Of a DNA stretch of 64,000 bases, positions 52,708 through 61,082 are shown piece after piece. Location of the stretch: positions 3,660,714 through 3,724,713 of the forward strand of contig CP129480.1 of the NCBI GenBank assembly GCA_030583885.1. The letters run 5' to 3'. The notes under the pieces were generated by a model, which was not told the DNA's origin, did not search any database, and was given only the letters and a program-made list of their open reading frames with translations. Numbering within the stretch: position 1 is the first letter of the stretch; every line of letters starts with the position of its first letter. The stretch is from Anaerolineales bacterium (GTDB lineage Bacteria; Chloroflexota; Anaerolineae; Anaerolineales; Villigracilaceae). The position numbers were made by a program, and so were the translations under genes.

Positions 52708-53268
52708 ATGCAAAAGGAAATCATCATCGCAGGGTTTGGCGGACAGGGCGTCCTCTTCGGCGGGCAGGTCCTGGCATACGCGGCCATGGACACCGGCAAG
52801 GAAGTGACCTGGATTCCATCCTATGGACCCGAAATGCGCGGCGGTACGGCGAACTGCACGGTGGTCATTGCAGACCAGGAAATCGGCTCGCCGCTGGTCA
52901 AGAATCCGCCGCTGGCAGTTGCCTTGAACCTGCCGTCATTTGACAAATACGAAGCCGTGCTCGCCCCGGGCGGCACGCTCATCGTCAACCAGTCCATGGT
53001 GGACCGCCCCGCGAAACGCGACGACATCCATGTCATCATGGTCCCATGCAATGAGATCGCCGAAGAGATCGGTGACAAGAAATTGATGAACATGGTGGCG
53101 GTCGGGGCACTGCTCACTGCGTTGCCTGAGATCAAGATCGAAGACGTGGAGAAGGCGCTGGAAGGTCACCTGCCGGCCCGTCACAAACATTTGCTTCCGA
53201 AAAACTACGAAGCTCTAAAAAAAGGTCATGAGCGCGCGCAGAAAGAGTGGGACAAAGTTCCTGCGTAG
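52708..53268 (+). CDS. 2-oxoacid:ferredoxin oxidoreductase gamma subunit
   Basis: A 186-residue subunit with IIIAGFGGQGVLFGGQVLAYAAM at the N-terminus and YGPEMRGGTANCTVVIAD, the standard signatures of the gamma domain that binds the CoA-pantetheine side. It completes the delta-alpha-beta-gamma set. A palindromic repeat separates it from the beta gene. A strong terminator follows. Confidence 0.92.
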   Translation: MQKEIIIAGFGGQGVLFGGQVLAYAAMDTGKEVTWIPSYGPEMRGGTANCTVVIADQEIGSPLVKNPPLAVALNLPSFDKYEAVLAPGGTLIVNQSMVDRPAKRDDIHVIMVPCNEIAEEIGDKKLMNMVAVGALLTALPEIKIEDVEKALEGHLPARHKHLLPKNYEALKKGHERAQKEWDKVPA

Positions 53269-53279
53269 CGAGTAAAAGT

Positions 53280-53319
53280 AACAAAAAGCCCGCTTCTATA
53301 CGAAAGCGGGCTTTTTGTT
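53280..53319 (+). terminator. Intrinsic terminator of the oxidoreductase operon
   Basis: A 16-bp perfect stem (53280-53295 with 53304-53319) with T-rich 3' arm. Confidence 0.92.
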
Positions 53320-53394
53320 ACGGAGTCGCATTGATTGTCCGCAATTTTTAATAACCAGTTTAATGATTCATCAGATCAGCGATAGAATAAGGAT

Positions 53395-54210
53395 ATGAAA
53401 TACGACTCCCTCCCCCATCTTGCCCTGCCCAAGATCGGATTCGGCACCTGGAAGATTGGCGGCGGCTCTTTCGCCGACTCAAGCAAAGATTCCGTTTCAA
53501 TGACCGCCCTGCACACCGCACTGGAGATCGGCTACACCCATTTCGACACTGCCGAGATGTATGCGAACGGTCACAGTGAGGAATTGCTTGGGCGGGCGGT
53601 ACGCGAGTCACAGGTCAGGCGGGAGGCGTTGTTCATCACCACCAAGGTCACCCCGTCTCATCTGCAATATGATTCCGTGATGTCTGCCTGCGAAAACAGC
53701 CTGCGCCGCCTGCATATGGAATATATCGACCTGTATCTCATCCATTGGCCCTCCGCGGGGATGAAACTCGAAGAGACGTTCCGCGCGTTGAATAAACTGG
53801 TGCATGATGGCAGGGTGAAACATCTTGGTGTAAGCAATTTCAGCCTGAAGCAACTTAAAGAATCGCAGGAACGTTCCGAAACACCCATCATCACCAATCA
53901 AGTACCCTACAGTTTATCTGACCGTTCCTATGTCAAGAACGGGATGTTGGATTATTGCCGGAAAAACGAAATTTTTCTTACCGCCTATTCCCCCATTGAT
54001 GAAGGCAACCTGAAAAAGAATACGACTCTGGAAGCCATTGCAAAAGCGCATAACGCAAATGTTTTTCAGATCGCGCTGGCCTGGGTCATTTCACAGCCGC
54101 GTGTCATCACCATTCCCATGTCTGCCAATCCGCAGCACATCCGTGAAAATTTCAAAGCAGCGGAAATCGAGCTGACTTCAACCGAGATCGAACAACTTAC
54201 AGCGGTTTGA
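53395..54210 (+). CDS. Aldo/keto reductase
   Basis: A 271-residue TIM-barrel oxidoreductase. The catalytic tetrad is D51 and Y56 in HFDTAEMYANG, K84 in ITTKV, and H117 in LYLIHWPS. The NADPH-binding C-terminal region IPMSANPQHIRENF is present. It reduces aldehydes or ketones; the substrate is unknown. TAGAAT (53383-53388) lies 6 nt before the ATG, so the message may be leaderless. Confidence 0.92.
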   Translation: MKYDSLPHLALPKIGFGTWKIGGGSFADSSKDSVSMTALHTALEIGYTHFDTAEMYANGHSEELLGRAVRESQVRREALFITTKVTPSHLQYDSVMSACENSLRRLHMEYIDLYLIHWPSAGMKLEETFRALNKLVHDGRVKHLGVSNFSLKQLKESQERSETPIITNQVPYSLSDRSYVKNGMLDYCRKNEIFLTAYSPIDEGNLKKNTTLEAIAKAHNANVFQIALAWVISQPRVITIPMSANPQHIRENFKAAEIELTSTEIEQLTAV

Positions 54211-54250
54211 CATTTCCTTTGTACCCTTCGCGCCCTTTGTATTATAAAAG

Positions 54251-54556
54251 ATGAAACTATCAATCCTCCCCGAAATCGAGATCATCGAAGAAGCCGACAC
54301 GCAACTCGAGCCGCTCTACCGCGTCATCATTCACAACGACGTTGTGACACCGATGGATTTTGTGGTCGAAGTGCTCAAGGTCATCTTTTTCCTCGCCAAC
54401 AACAGGGCTGCGGAGATCATGCTGACCGCGCACATCAAGGGTTCCGCCTATGTGCAAACGCTTCCGAAACCCGAAGCGGAAAAACGCCTTGATAATGCAC
54501 ATTCCACTGCCCGGATCGAAGGCTATCCCCTGCGGTTTACAATGGAACCTGAATGA
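54251..54556 (+). CDS. clpS: ATP-dependent Clp protease adaptor ClpS
   Basis: A 101-residue adaptor. The core motif YRVIIHNDVVTPMDFVVEVLKVIF matches the ClpS N-degron-binding domain, with the family's conserved Asn-Asp pair and later AHIKGSAYV in place of the usual VHxxGxA. It delivers N-end-rule substrates to ClpAP or ClpCP. A TATTAT/TATAAA box 5 nt before the ATG suggests a leaderless start. Its stop overlaps the next start as ATGA. Confidence 0.88.
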   Translation: MKLSILPEIEIIEEADTQLEPLYRVIIHNDVVTPMDFVVEVLKVIFFLANNRAAEIMLTAHIKGSAYVQTLPKPEAEKRLDNAHSTARIEGYPLRFTMEPE

Positions 54557-55449
54557 CATCACAACTGGAATTGCTGACGCAAATCAATCTTGATGACCTT
54601 GTCTCCTCCTTTGGCTGGCAGGATTATCCCCAGCCAGCGTCCATGTTGCGACGTATCTTCGCCAGTCCTGCGCGCAAGTTTGCGAAGCAAATGGTGAACT
54701 TCGATGCCTCCGTTGGGGAGAGCGATCTGGCGGAAGCCGCGCGCCGAATCATGCGGACGAATTATGTGCGCGATGTCCGCAGACATGGGCGCGAGCATGT
54801 CCCCGCCAATGGGCCCGTGCTGTTTCTTTCGAATCACCCTGGCATGGCAGATACCATCAGTCTCTTCGCCGCCATCAACCGCCCCGATCTGAAGATCATT
54901 GCCATTCAACGCCCGTTTCTGGCCGCATTGAAAAACACAACCAGCCAGCTTTTTTTCATTGACGACGACCCCGTCAAACGCATGAACGCCGTGAGGCAGG
55001 TTTCGGCACATCTAAAAAACGGCCGGGCGGCGTTGACCTTCCCTGCTGGTGAGATCGAACCCGACCCCGATGTATATGACGGCGCGCTGGACTCGCTCGA
55101 CAACTGGACGGATTCCGCCGGGGTGTTCATGCGCTTCGTACGGGACACGAAAATTGTCCCTGTTCTCGTGAGCGGAGTCATCTGGGAGAGGACTGCCCGC
55201 CATCCGCTGATGTGGCTCAAGCGCACTCGCATGGAGCGTGAGAAACTCGCCGCCGCCCTGCAATTGCTCGCGATGGTGGCGCGCAACGCAAAGCCGACCA
55301 CAGTACACGTCCGCTTTGCAAAACCGATCACACTTGAAGAGATCGGCTCCACTGAAACACAAGCCATTCATCAAGCTGTCATTCGGCGGATGAAAGACTT
55401 GATCCAAAGCAGTCGCGATGATGACGGGGTTTCGGTGATTTATGAATGA
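54553..55449 (+). CDS. Lysophospholipid acyltransferase (PlsC-like)
   Basis: A 298-residue acyltransferase. The catalytic HxxxxD motif is NHPGMAD (about 96-102), and the TFPAGEIEPD segment fits the acceptor-binding EGT-like block. It transfers an acyl group to a lipid phosphate, possibly 1-acylglycerol-3-phosphate. It overlaps clpS by 4 nt and the methyltransferase below, so the three are one operon. Confidence 0.85.
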   Translation: MTSQLELLTQINLDDLVSSFGWQDYPQPASMLRRIFASPARKFAKQMVNFDASVGESDLAEAARRIMRTNYVRDVRRHGREHVPANGPVLFLSNHPGMADTISLFAAINRPDLKIIAIQRPFLAALKNTTSQLFFIDDDPVKRMNAVRQVSAHLKNGRAALTFPAGEIEPDPDVYDGALDSLDNWTDSAGVFMRFVRDTKIVPVLVSGVIWERTARHPLMWLKRTRMEREKLAAALQLLAMVARNAKPTTVHVRFAKPITLEEIGSTETQAIHQAVIRRMKDLIQSSRDDDGVSVIYE

Positions 55450-55456
55450 GGGACAA

Positions 55457-56362
55457 ATGGAATATTCCTTTCCCCGTTACCTGCTCTCCAAACAAAGCGT
55501 GGATGACCGCGCGCTGAATAAAGATGTATTCAACACATTGAAAGCACAATTACCGCAGACACCAATTCGTATCATCGAAGTCGGCGCGGGGATCGGGACG
55601 ATGGTGAAGCGGTTGGCGAGTTGGGATGTCATCTGCAAGGCGGAATATGTGCTGGTGGATGAAATGGCGGAGAACGTGGAATATGCATCAGCGTGGATTC
55701 CGCAATGGGCGGAGGGAGCAGGCTTGAGTGTGGAAGGAAGCGCGGAGAATCAACTGCGACTCTTGGATGCGTCTCGCGATATCCGCATCCGCCTGGAGCG
55801 GGCAGACGTCTTTGATTTTATTCAAAAAAATAAAACACCTGCGGACTTGTTGATCGCGCATGCGTTTTTAGATTTACTGCCGATGCCAGAAAGTTTAGAG
55901 AAACTTCTCACGCTCACGAACGGACTGGCTTGGCTGACATTGAACTTCGATGGCATGACAACCTTCGAGCCAACGATCGATGCGGCGTTGGATGAAACCA
56001 TCGAGCGGCTGTATCACGGTACGATGGACATGCGTCCGTCGGGCGGGAGCAGTAAAAGCGGGCGATATTTGTTTTCACATGTTCAACCCGCAGGTGCGGA
56101 GATTCTAGCGGCCGGCGCGTCGGACTGGGTGGTGCATGGCACGAATGGAAAATACCCGCAGGATGAAGCATATTTTTTGTATTTCATCCTGCATTTTTTT
56201 GAAGAGTCGTTAAGGGGGAATACAGAGTTGAACGAAAACGTTTTTGCCGATTGGCTAAAAAAGCGGCATCAGCAAATCGAGCGCGGCGAGTTGACCTACG
56301 TCGCGCATCAGTTGGATTTTTTGATACACCACGGAGAGCACAAAGCACACAGAGATTCATAG
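55457..56362 (+). CDS. Class I SAM-dependent methyltransferase
   Basis: A 301-residue protein with IIEVGAGIGTMVKRLASW as the SAM motif, then VLVDEMAENVEYA and DLLIAHAFLDLLPMP. The start at 55457 follows GAGGGA at a 4-nt spacing; ATG at 55442, overlapping the acyltransferase by 8 nt, adds five residues. The last 11 residues (IHHGEHKAHRDS region) are encoded by a dispersed repeat that begins near 56329, so the natural C-terminus may have been replaced. Confidence 0.78.
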   Translation: MEYSFPRYLLSKQSVDDRALNKDVFNTLKAQLPQTPIRIIEVGAGIGTMVKRLASWDVICKAEYVLVDEMAENVEYASAWIPQWAEGAGLSVEGSAENQLRLLDASRDIRIRLERADVFDFIQKNKTPADLLIAHAFLDLLPMPESLEKLLTLTNGLAWLTLNFDGMTTFEPTIDAALDETIERLYHGTMDMRPSGGSSKSGRYLFSHVQPAGAEILAAGASDWVVHGTNGKYPQDEAYFLYFILHFFEESLRGNTELNENVFADWLKKRHQQIERGELTYVAHQLDFLIHHGEHKAHRDS

Positions 56363-56398
56363 AGTTTTTCTCTGTGATCTCTGTGTGCTCTGTGGTGG
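56329..56398. repeat. CACAGAG/CTCTGTG repeat between convergent genes
   Basis: CACCACGGAGAGCAC and GCACACAGAGAT are answered by ATCTCTGTGTGC and TCTGTGGTGG, giving an imperfect inverted repeat. It supplies the C-terminus of the methyltransferase and probably the terminator for it and the MFS gene. The type is related to the repeats around the GxxExxY gene. Confidence 0.65.
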
Positions 56399-56404
56399 AA
56401 AATT

Positions 56405-57661
56405 CTAATCCGCAGGGGCGGAGGCAGGTGCGCCAGCCAGCATGGGTTCGTCGCCGTTGTATTTGGTCAGGTGGGGCCATTTCCAGGCGATGGCAATCGT
56501 GCCAATGATACAGCCGATCCCGCCGCTGATGATGGCGTACGGCGAACCAAACAACTGCGCGAGAACGCCAGCGCGGATCTCGCCGAGTTGCGGTCCACCC
56601 TGGAAGAAGATCTGGTTCACGCTGGTCATCCGTCCGCGGACATGATCGGGGGTTTGCAACTGTCGAATCGTGTTGCGGATGATCGTGCTGACCCCGTCCG
56701 CCGCGCCTGTGACCGCAATCGCCAGCCACGCAATGATGAAAGAGCGTGTCGCGCCGAAGATGACAGTTGCCAGCCCAAAGACGATCACCGAGCCGAGAAA
56801 GATCTGTCCCTGGCTGCGGATCTCCTTCACCTGCGAAATGACGAGCGCGATCAACACCGCCCCCACGGCAGGCGCGGCGGAGAGATAACCGTATTCCACC
56901 ACGCTCACGTTCAACACCTCCCTGGCGATGATGGGCATGAGCGTGTGCGCCGACGCAAAGAACGTGGCGACAAAATCCAACAGCATGGTCGAAAAGATGA
57001 TCGGCTTGCTGAAGATGAACTTAAATCCCTCACGGATGGCTGCGATGCTCACACCCGCCGCCTTCTCCGCGAAGGCTTGCGGCACGTTCCCGATCATCAC
57101 CAACGCCGCAATGACCGCAACGAACGACATGCTATTGATGTAGTACACCGCTTGCTGCCCAAAGGCGGCGATCACCACACCGCTCAGCGCAGGTCCCAGC
57201 ACCGAGCCGACCTGCGCCGCCGTGAACGTCATGCTGAACGCGTTGGGCAGGTCCTTTTTCGGCAGCAGGTTGGGAACCAATGCCTGACGCGACGGCGCGT
57301 CGAACGCCAGCGTCACTGCTTGCAGGGCAGTGAGGACGTAAATGTGCCAGATGGTGATACTGCCAAATTGGGTCAGCAAGCCCAAGGTCAGTGCGAGAAG
57401 CGCAGCCGTGGACTGCGTCACGAACAACACCTTGCGCCTGTCCACCGAATCCGCGAGCGCGCCGCCGATCAACGAAAAAATGATGATGGGCAGGATCCGC
57501 GCGACGCCAATCCCGCCGAGCGCGATCGGGTTCGGGTTCAACTGGTTGATGTGCCAAAAGATCGCCCAGAGCTGCATCTGCGCGCCAGTGACGGAGATGA
57601 GTTGACCGAGCCAGAGATAGAAGAATTTTTTATGTTTCAGGGACGGTGGGATATGCAGCAT
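56405..57661 (-). CDS. MFS transporter (EntS-like exporter)
   Basis: A 418-residue transporter with about 12 spans. The family loop motif is GALADSVDRRKVLFVTQS (about 67-84), followed by FDAPSRQALVPNLLPKKDLPNAF, typical of the enterobactin/drug exporter branch (EntS/YfiS-like). It ends in a short Ala/Pro-rich tail. The export substrate is unknown. There is no operon partner. Confidence 0.9.
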   Translation of the reverse strand: MLHIPPSLKHKKFFYLWLGQLISVTGAQMQLWAIFWHINQLNPNPIALGGIGVARILPIIIFSLIGGALADSVDRRKVLFVTQSTAALLALTLGLLTQFGSITIWHIYVLTALQAVTLAFDAPSRQALVPNLLPKKDLPNAFSMTFTAAQVGSVLGPALSGVVIAAFGQQAVYYINSMSFVAVIAALVMIGNVPQAFAEKAAGVSIAAIREGFKFIFSKPIIFSTMLLDFVATFFASAHTLMPIIAREVLNVSVVEYGYLSAAPAVGAVLIALVISQVKEIRSQGQIFLGSVIVFGLATVIFGATRSFIIAWLAIAVTGAADGVSTIIRNTIRQLQTPDHVRGRMTSVNQIFFQGGPQLGEIRAGVLAQLFGSPYAIISGGIGCIIGTIAIAWKWPHLTKYNGDEPMLAGAPASAPAD

Positions 57662-57740
57662 ACTTTTCCAGATGGAAACAAACGCCTCACACTACGGGAT
57701 GGCTGATTCCTGTTCTTTGAATTTTTTCTACGGGATGGTT

Positions 57741-58568
57741 TTACGTTCCCCAATCGCGGAGATAGAGAAAATCATACCCGATGGTGCGGTTGCTGACCTT
57801 GGCGATGGGCGGAAGCATGCGCTTGAACTGATTGCGGCGGATGCGCGTAATGACGGTGGTGACGAACGCTTCATCAAATCCTGCTTCCACGGCTTCCTGT
57901 GGACTGTAACGCTGGTCCACCAAAAGATAAAGAAGTTTATCCGCTTCATCATAGCTGAAACCCAATTCCCCTTCATCAGTCTGATCTTCCCACAGATCGG
58001 CGGAGGGCGGCTTGTCAATGATCGGCGCGGGGATGTTCATTGCACGCGAGAGTTGACGAACCTGTGTTTTGTACAGATCGCCGATGGGATTCATCGCGCT
58101 GGCAGAGTCGCCGTAGATGGTGCTGTAGCCAAGCAATATTTCGGTTTTATTACTCGTGCCGATCACCAGTCCCTTGAAGACTTCGCTCTGGTCGAACAAC
58201 ACGATCATGCGCTCACGCGCCATGACGTTGCCCTTGCGGACTTTCGACATTTCAGGATCGAGTTTGAACAACGGCTCGACCATGTCCGTGATCTCGATGG
58301 TCTTGCTTTGCACGCCAAACTGATCGATCAGCATTTGGGCATGTTCGAGCGAGTCCCTGCTGGATGCTTTGTACGGCATCCGCACGGCAAGGACATTTTC
58401 TGCCCCGAGGGCTTCGACAGTGAGGGCGCAGGAAAGTGCAGAATCCAAACCACCCGAAAGTCCGATCACCGCGCGGGACATGCCCACACGTGTAATCTCG
58501 GACTTGATAAAGCCCGTGAGAATGTTGCGGGCAAGTTCGGTGTTGATGGAGAGGTTGATCTCAGCCAC
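57741..58568 (-). CDS. nadE: NAD synthetase, synthetase domain
   Basis: A 275-residue adenine nucleotide alpha-hydrolase of the NadE type. The ATP pyrophosphatase loop is GLSGGLDSALS (about 36-46). GTSNKTEILLGYSTIYGDSASAMNPIGDLYKTQV and KPPSADLWEDQTDEGELGFSY are diagnostic. It amidates deamido-NAD to NAD. The start is probably GTG at 58568, overlapping the stop of the amidase gene by 8 nt. A longer ATG reading to 58616 would overlap far more. The amidase gene next to it should provide ammonia from glutamine. Confidence 0.92.
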   Translation of the reverse strand: MAEINLSINTELARNILTGFIKSEITRVGMSRAVIGLSGGLDSALSCALTVEALGAENVLAVRMPYKASSRDSLEHAQMLIDQFGVQSKTIEITDMVEPLFKLDPEMSKVRKGNVMARERMIVLFDQSEVFKGLVIGTSNKTEILLGYSTIYGDSASAMNPIGDLYKTQVRQLSRAMNIPAPIIDKPPSADLWEDQTDEGELGFSYDEADKLLYLLVDQRYSPQEAVEAGFDEAFVTTVITRIRRNQFKRMLPPIAKVSNRTIGYDFLYLRDWGT

Positions 58569-59412
58569 GGGACAAAATCCTATCCAATTCCTTTTGGACA
58601 AGTGCGGTCCGCTCATCGCGCAGGAGGGGCAGGCGGGTACGCGTGCGGCGGAGTTGATTCAAGTCCAGTTCGGCGTAGGTGATGGCTTCTTCGTTGTAGG
58701 GACCATGCGCCAGTTCCTCCCCATTTGGGTCGAAGATCGTCGCGCCGCCCCAGAAGTGAAGCCCGTCTTCGTAGCCGACGCGGTTGGCGTGCGCCACAAA
58801 GGACGTGAACATGCTGGCGTAGGCTTTGTTGACCCGCTCCACCCAGCGCGCGGATTCGAGTTTTTCGTGGTCGTTCAGTCCGCGCCCGGGCGAGGCAGAG
58901 GCGAAGAGCAAAATGTCCGCGCCATCCAGCCAGAGCAGGTACGGAGGCGAAGCGTGCCAAAAGTCTTCACAGATCAGCATGCCGACGCGTCCGAAGCGCG
59001 TGTCGAAAGCGCGGACGGTGTCACCCCAGGCAAAGAAGCGGCCTTCGTCGAAAAGTCCATAAGTCGGCAGGTAGACCTTGTGGTGGACATGAATCAATTT
59101 TCCGCCCGAAAGATAGGCGGAGGCGATGTAAAAGCGGTGACGGGAGTCCTCGTCCACGAAGCCAACCATCAGGTCCAGATCGCGGGAGGCGGCGAGGAGC
59201 GGCTTGAAAAGCGGGTCTTCCTCCGTTGGCTTGTGGGCCACGGAGGCGACCAGGTCCTGCAAGACATATCCTGTTAATGAGAGTTCGGGGAAAACAAGCA
59301 GATCAGCTTTTTGGGCTTTTGCCTGTCGGATGTATTCAAGATGTTTCGCAAGGTTGGCTTCGACATCGCCAAGGTTGGTGTTGATCTGCGCGAGGGCAAG
59401 TTTTAGTCTCAT
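58561..59412 (-). CDS. Carbon-nitrogen hydrolase, glutaminase partner of NadE
   Basis: A 283-residue nitrilase-fold amidase. The catalytic triad is E43 (FPELSLTGY), K112 (HHKVYLPTYG) and C148 (LICEDFWHA). The sequence, including YGLFDEGRFF and the ARWVERVNKAYASMF region, matches the glutaminase domain normally fused to NadE. Here it is a separate gene translated just before nadE. The start at ATG 59412 gives the conserved MRLKLALAQIN. Confidence 0.88.
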   Translation of the reverse strand: MRLKLALAQINTNLGDVEANLAKHLEYIRQAKAQKADLLVFPELSLTGYVLQDLVASVAHKPTEEDPLFKPLLAASRDLDLMVGFVDEDSRHRFYIASAYLSGGKLIHVHHKVYLPTYGLFDEGRFFAWGDTVRAFDTRFGRVGMLICEDFWHASPPYLLWLDGADILLFASASPGRGLNDHEKLESARWVERVNKAYASMFTSFVAHANRVGYEDGLHFWGGATIFDPNGEELAHGPYNEEAITYAELDLNQLRRTRTRLPLLRDERTALVQKELDRILSRG

Positions 59413-59439
59413 CTCAAGAATCTTACCACTAAACAAAGA

Positions 59440-59466
59440 CCCTACAGGTTTTGAAAACCTGTAGGG
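59440..59466. repeat. Palindromic repeat CCCTACAGGTTTT
   Basis: CCCTACAGGTTTT (59440-59452) and its exact complement (59454-59466) are separated by a single base, upstream of the amidase start. It looks like a dispersed palindrome rather than a terminator. Confidence 0.55.
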
Positions 59467-59473
59467 TTACGCA

Positions 59474-59493
59474 GCGGAGAGGGAGGGATTCGA
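59474..59493 (-). other. Truncated copy of the tRNA-Ser 3' end
   Basis: 20 nt match the T-arm and acceptor end of the tRNA-Ser gene (59564-59583) with one difference, exactly 90 bp away in the same orientation. The rest of the tRNA is missing. Confidence 0.55.
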
Positions 59494-59563
59494 ATATCAT
59501 CCTCTCAATGAGGGCGCACGGTGGAAAAGAAAAGAGCCTGATGATTTACGTCAGACTCTTCTG

Positions 59564-59650
59564 CGGGGAGGGAGGGATTCGAACCCTCGGTGGACCGGAG
59601 CCCACAACAGTTTTCGAGACTGTCCCATTCAACCACTCTGGCACCTCCCC
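59564..59650 (-). tRNA. tRNA-Ser (anticodon CGA)
   Basis: Read on the minus strand, the 87-nt gene starts GGGGAGGTGCC and ends CCTCCCCG. The acceptor stem has seven perfect pairs. The anticodon stem ACAGT/ACTGT closes loop CTCGAAA with anticodon CGA, reading UCG. A long variable arm follows, as expected for serine, and the T-loop is GGTTCGAATCC. The 3' CCA is not encoded. Confidence 0.95.
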
Positions 59651-59687
59651 GAATAATAAGGCGGGCAAAATTATAACCGGAAAAAGC

Positions 59688-61082
59688 CTATAAATTCACG
59701 CTCTCATGCAAAGCGGGATAATGCACCTGGTCCATTTTCTTCTCTTTTAACAAATCCTTCAGCGTTCGAGCCTGGCGTTCTTCGCCATGCACCAAAAAGA
59801 TGCGCTTCACGCTGCCCTTCACACCCAGCGCATAATCGACCAGCAAATCCTGCCCGGCATGCGCGGAAAGCCCGCCAATGGTGGCAATGTCGCATTTTCG
59901 CTTATATGTCTCGCCATAGATGCGGACTTCTTCTTCCCGATCCGCCAGTCTGCGTCCCAGCGTATGCGGCGCCTGCCAGGAGACAATACAAACCGTGTTT
60001 TTGGGATTCTCGATATTGTTTTTTAAATGGTGGAGGATACGCCCCGCTTCCGCCATGCCGGAAGCGGAAATGATCACCATTGGGTCGGTCCGTTCATTCA
60101 AGGCTTTCGACTCATCCACTGACCTGACATATGTCAACATCTTGGAATCCAGCGCAGGATGACGCGCCTCCGCCACAAATTTGGCCGTTTCTTTATCAAA
60201 ACATTCCAAATGACGTTTAAACACATCCGTCGCATTCACCGCCAGCGGACTATCCACATATACCGGCACGCGCGGCACGTCACCGTTGTGCATCATGCGG
60301 TTCAGGTTGTAAACCAACTCCTGGGTTCGTCCCACTGAGAAAGCGGGGACGATCACCTTGCCGCTGCGTTCCACGGTCCATTTGACAACATCACGGAATT
60401 CAACAAAGGCGACATCAGGGTCGCGATGCGGTTTATCTCCATATGTGCATTCCATGATCATATAATCCGCTTCATGCGGCAAGACAGGGTCACGGAGCAA
60501 CGGCAGTTTATATCTGCCAATATCACCCGAGAACCAGAAGCGAATCTTCCTGCCTTTTTCTTCGATCTCCAATGAAACACTGGCCGAGCCAAGGATGTGT
60601 CCTGCCTCGTAAAAACGCGCAGCCACACCGGGAATGGGTTCAAACACCGCTTCGTAATCCACGCCCTTGAACATCGTGGCAGCGGCTTCAGCATCTTCTT
60701 TTGTATACAAAGGCTCGATGGACGGCTCACCGCGTTTGACGCGTTTCTTGTTTACATATTCTGCATCCGACTCTTGAATGTGGCCGGAATCGGCAAGCAT
60801 CAAAGTCGATAGGTCCGCTGTTGCACGGGTCGCAAAGATATGTCCCTCATATCCCTGTTTTACAAGATTGGGCAGGTTCCCCGAATGGTCAATATGAGCA
60901 TGCGAAAGAATTACCGCATCCACATCGCGCGGAGTGTAACGGAAATTCAAATTTCGCTCATACGTATCCGCGCGCCTGCCCTGATATAAACCGCACTCCA
61001 AAAGCAGTTTTTTTCCATTGATCTCCAGCAAATGCTGGCTCCCCGTCACCGTATGCGCCGCGCCATGAAAATTAATTCGCAT
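59688..61082 (-). CDS. Metallo-beta-lactamase/beta-CASP RNA-processing protein
   Basis: A 464-residue nuclease-like protein. The metal-binding HAHIDHSG is at 61-68. The beta-CASP region has VPAFSVGRTQELVYNL, VDSPLAVNATDVF and ISASGMAEAGRILHHL, and the C-terminus GGLSAHAGQDLL includes the conserved His. It resembles the CPSF73/Ysh1-like bacterial branch that processes RNA; substrate unknown. It overlaps the end of the RNase D gene by 11 nt, forming a two-gene RNA-processing operon. A further hydrophobic or KH domain is absent. Confidence 0.9.
   Translation of the reverse strand: MRINFHGAAHTVTGSQHLLEINGKKLLLECGLYQGRRADTYERNLNFRYTPRDVDAVILSHAHIDHSGNLPNLVKQGYEGHIFATRATADLSTLMLADSGHIQESDAEYVNKKRVKRGEPSIEPLYTKEDAEAAATMFKGVDYEAVFEPIPGVAARFYEAGHILGSASVSLEIEEKGRKIRFWFSGDIGRYKLPLLRDPVLPHEADYMIMECTYGDKPHRDPDVAFVEFRDVVKWTVERSGKVIVPAFSVGRTQELVYNLNRMMHNGDVPRVPVYVDSPLAVNATDVFKRHLECFDKETAKFVAEARHPALDSKMLTYVRSVDESKALNERTDPMVIISASGMAEAGRILHHLKNNIENPKNTVCIVSWQAPHTLGRRLADREEEVRIYGETYKRKCDIATIGGLSAHAGQDLLVDYALGVKGSVKRIFLVHGEERQARTLKDLLKEKKMDQVHYPALHESVNL

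Noticed and set aside
56184..56729. Minus-strand frame containing a TEHTEITEKN peptide
   Set aside because: It is made from the palindromic repeat and the antisense of two real genes. Such peptides are, to my knowledge, common artefacts of these repeats.
56471..57706. 411-codon plus-strand frame
   Set aside because: Antisense to the MFS transporter, low complexity, rich in Arg/Asp/His, no recognisable domain.
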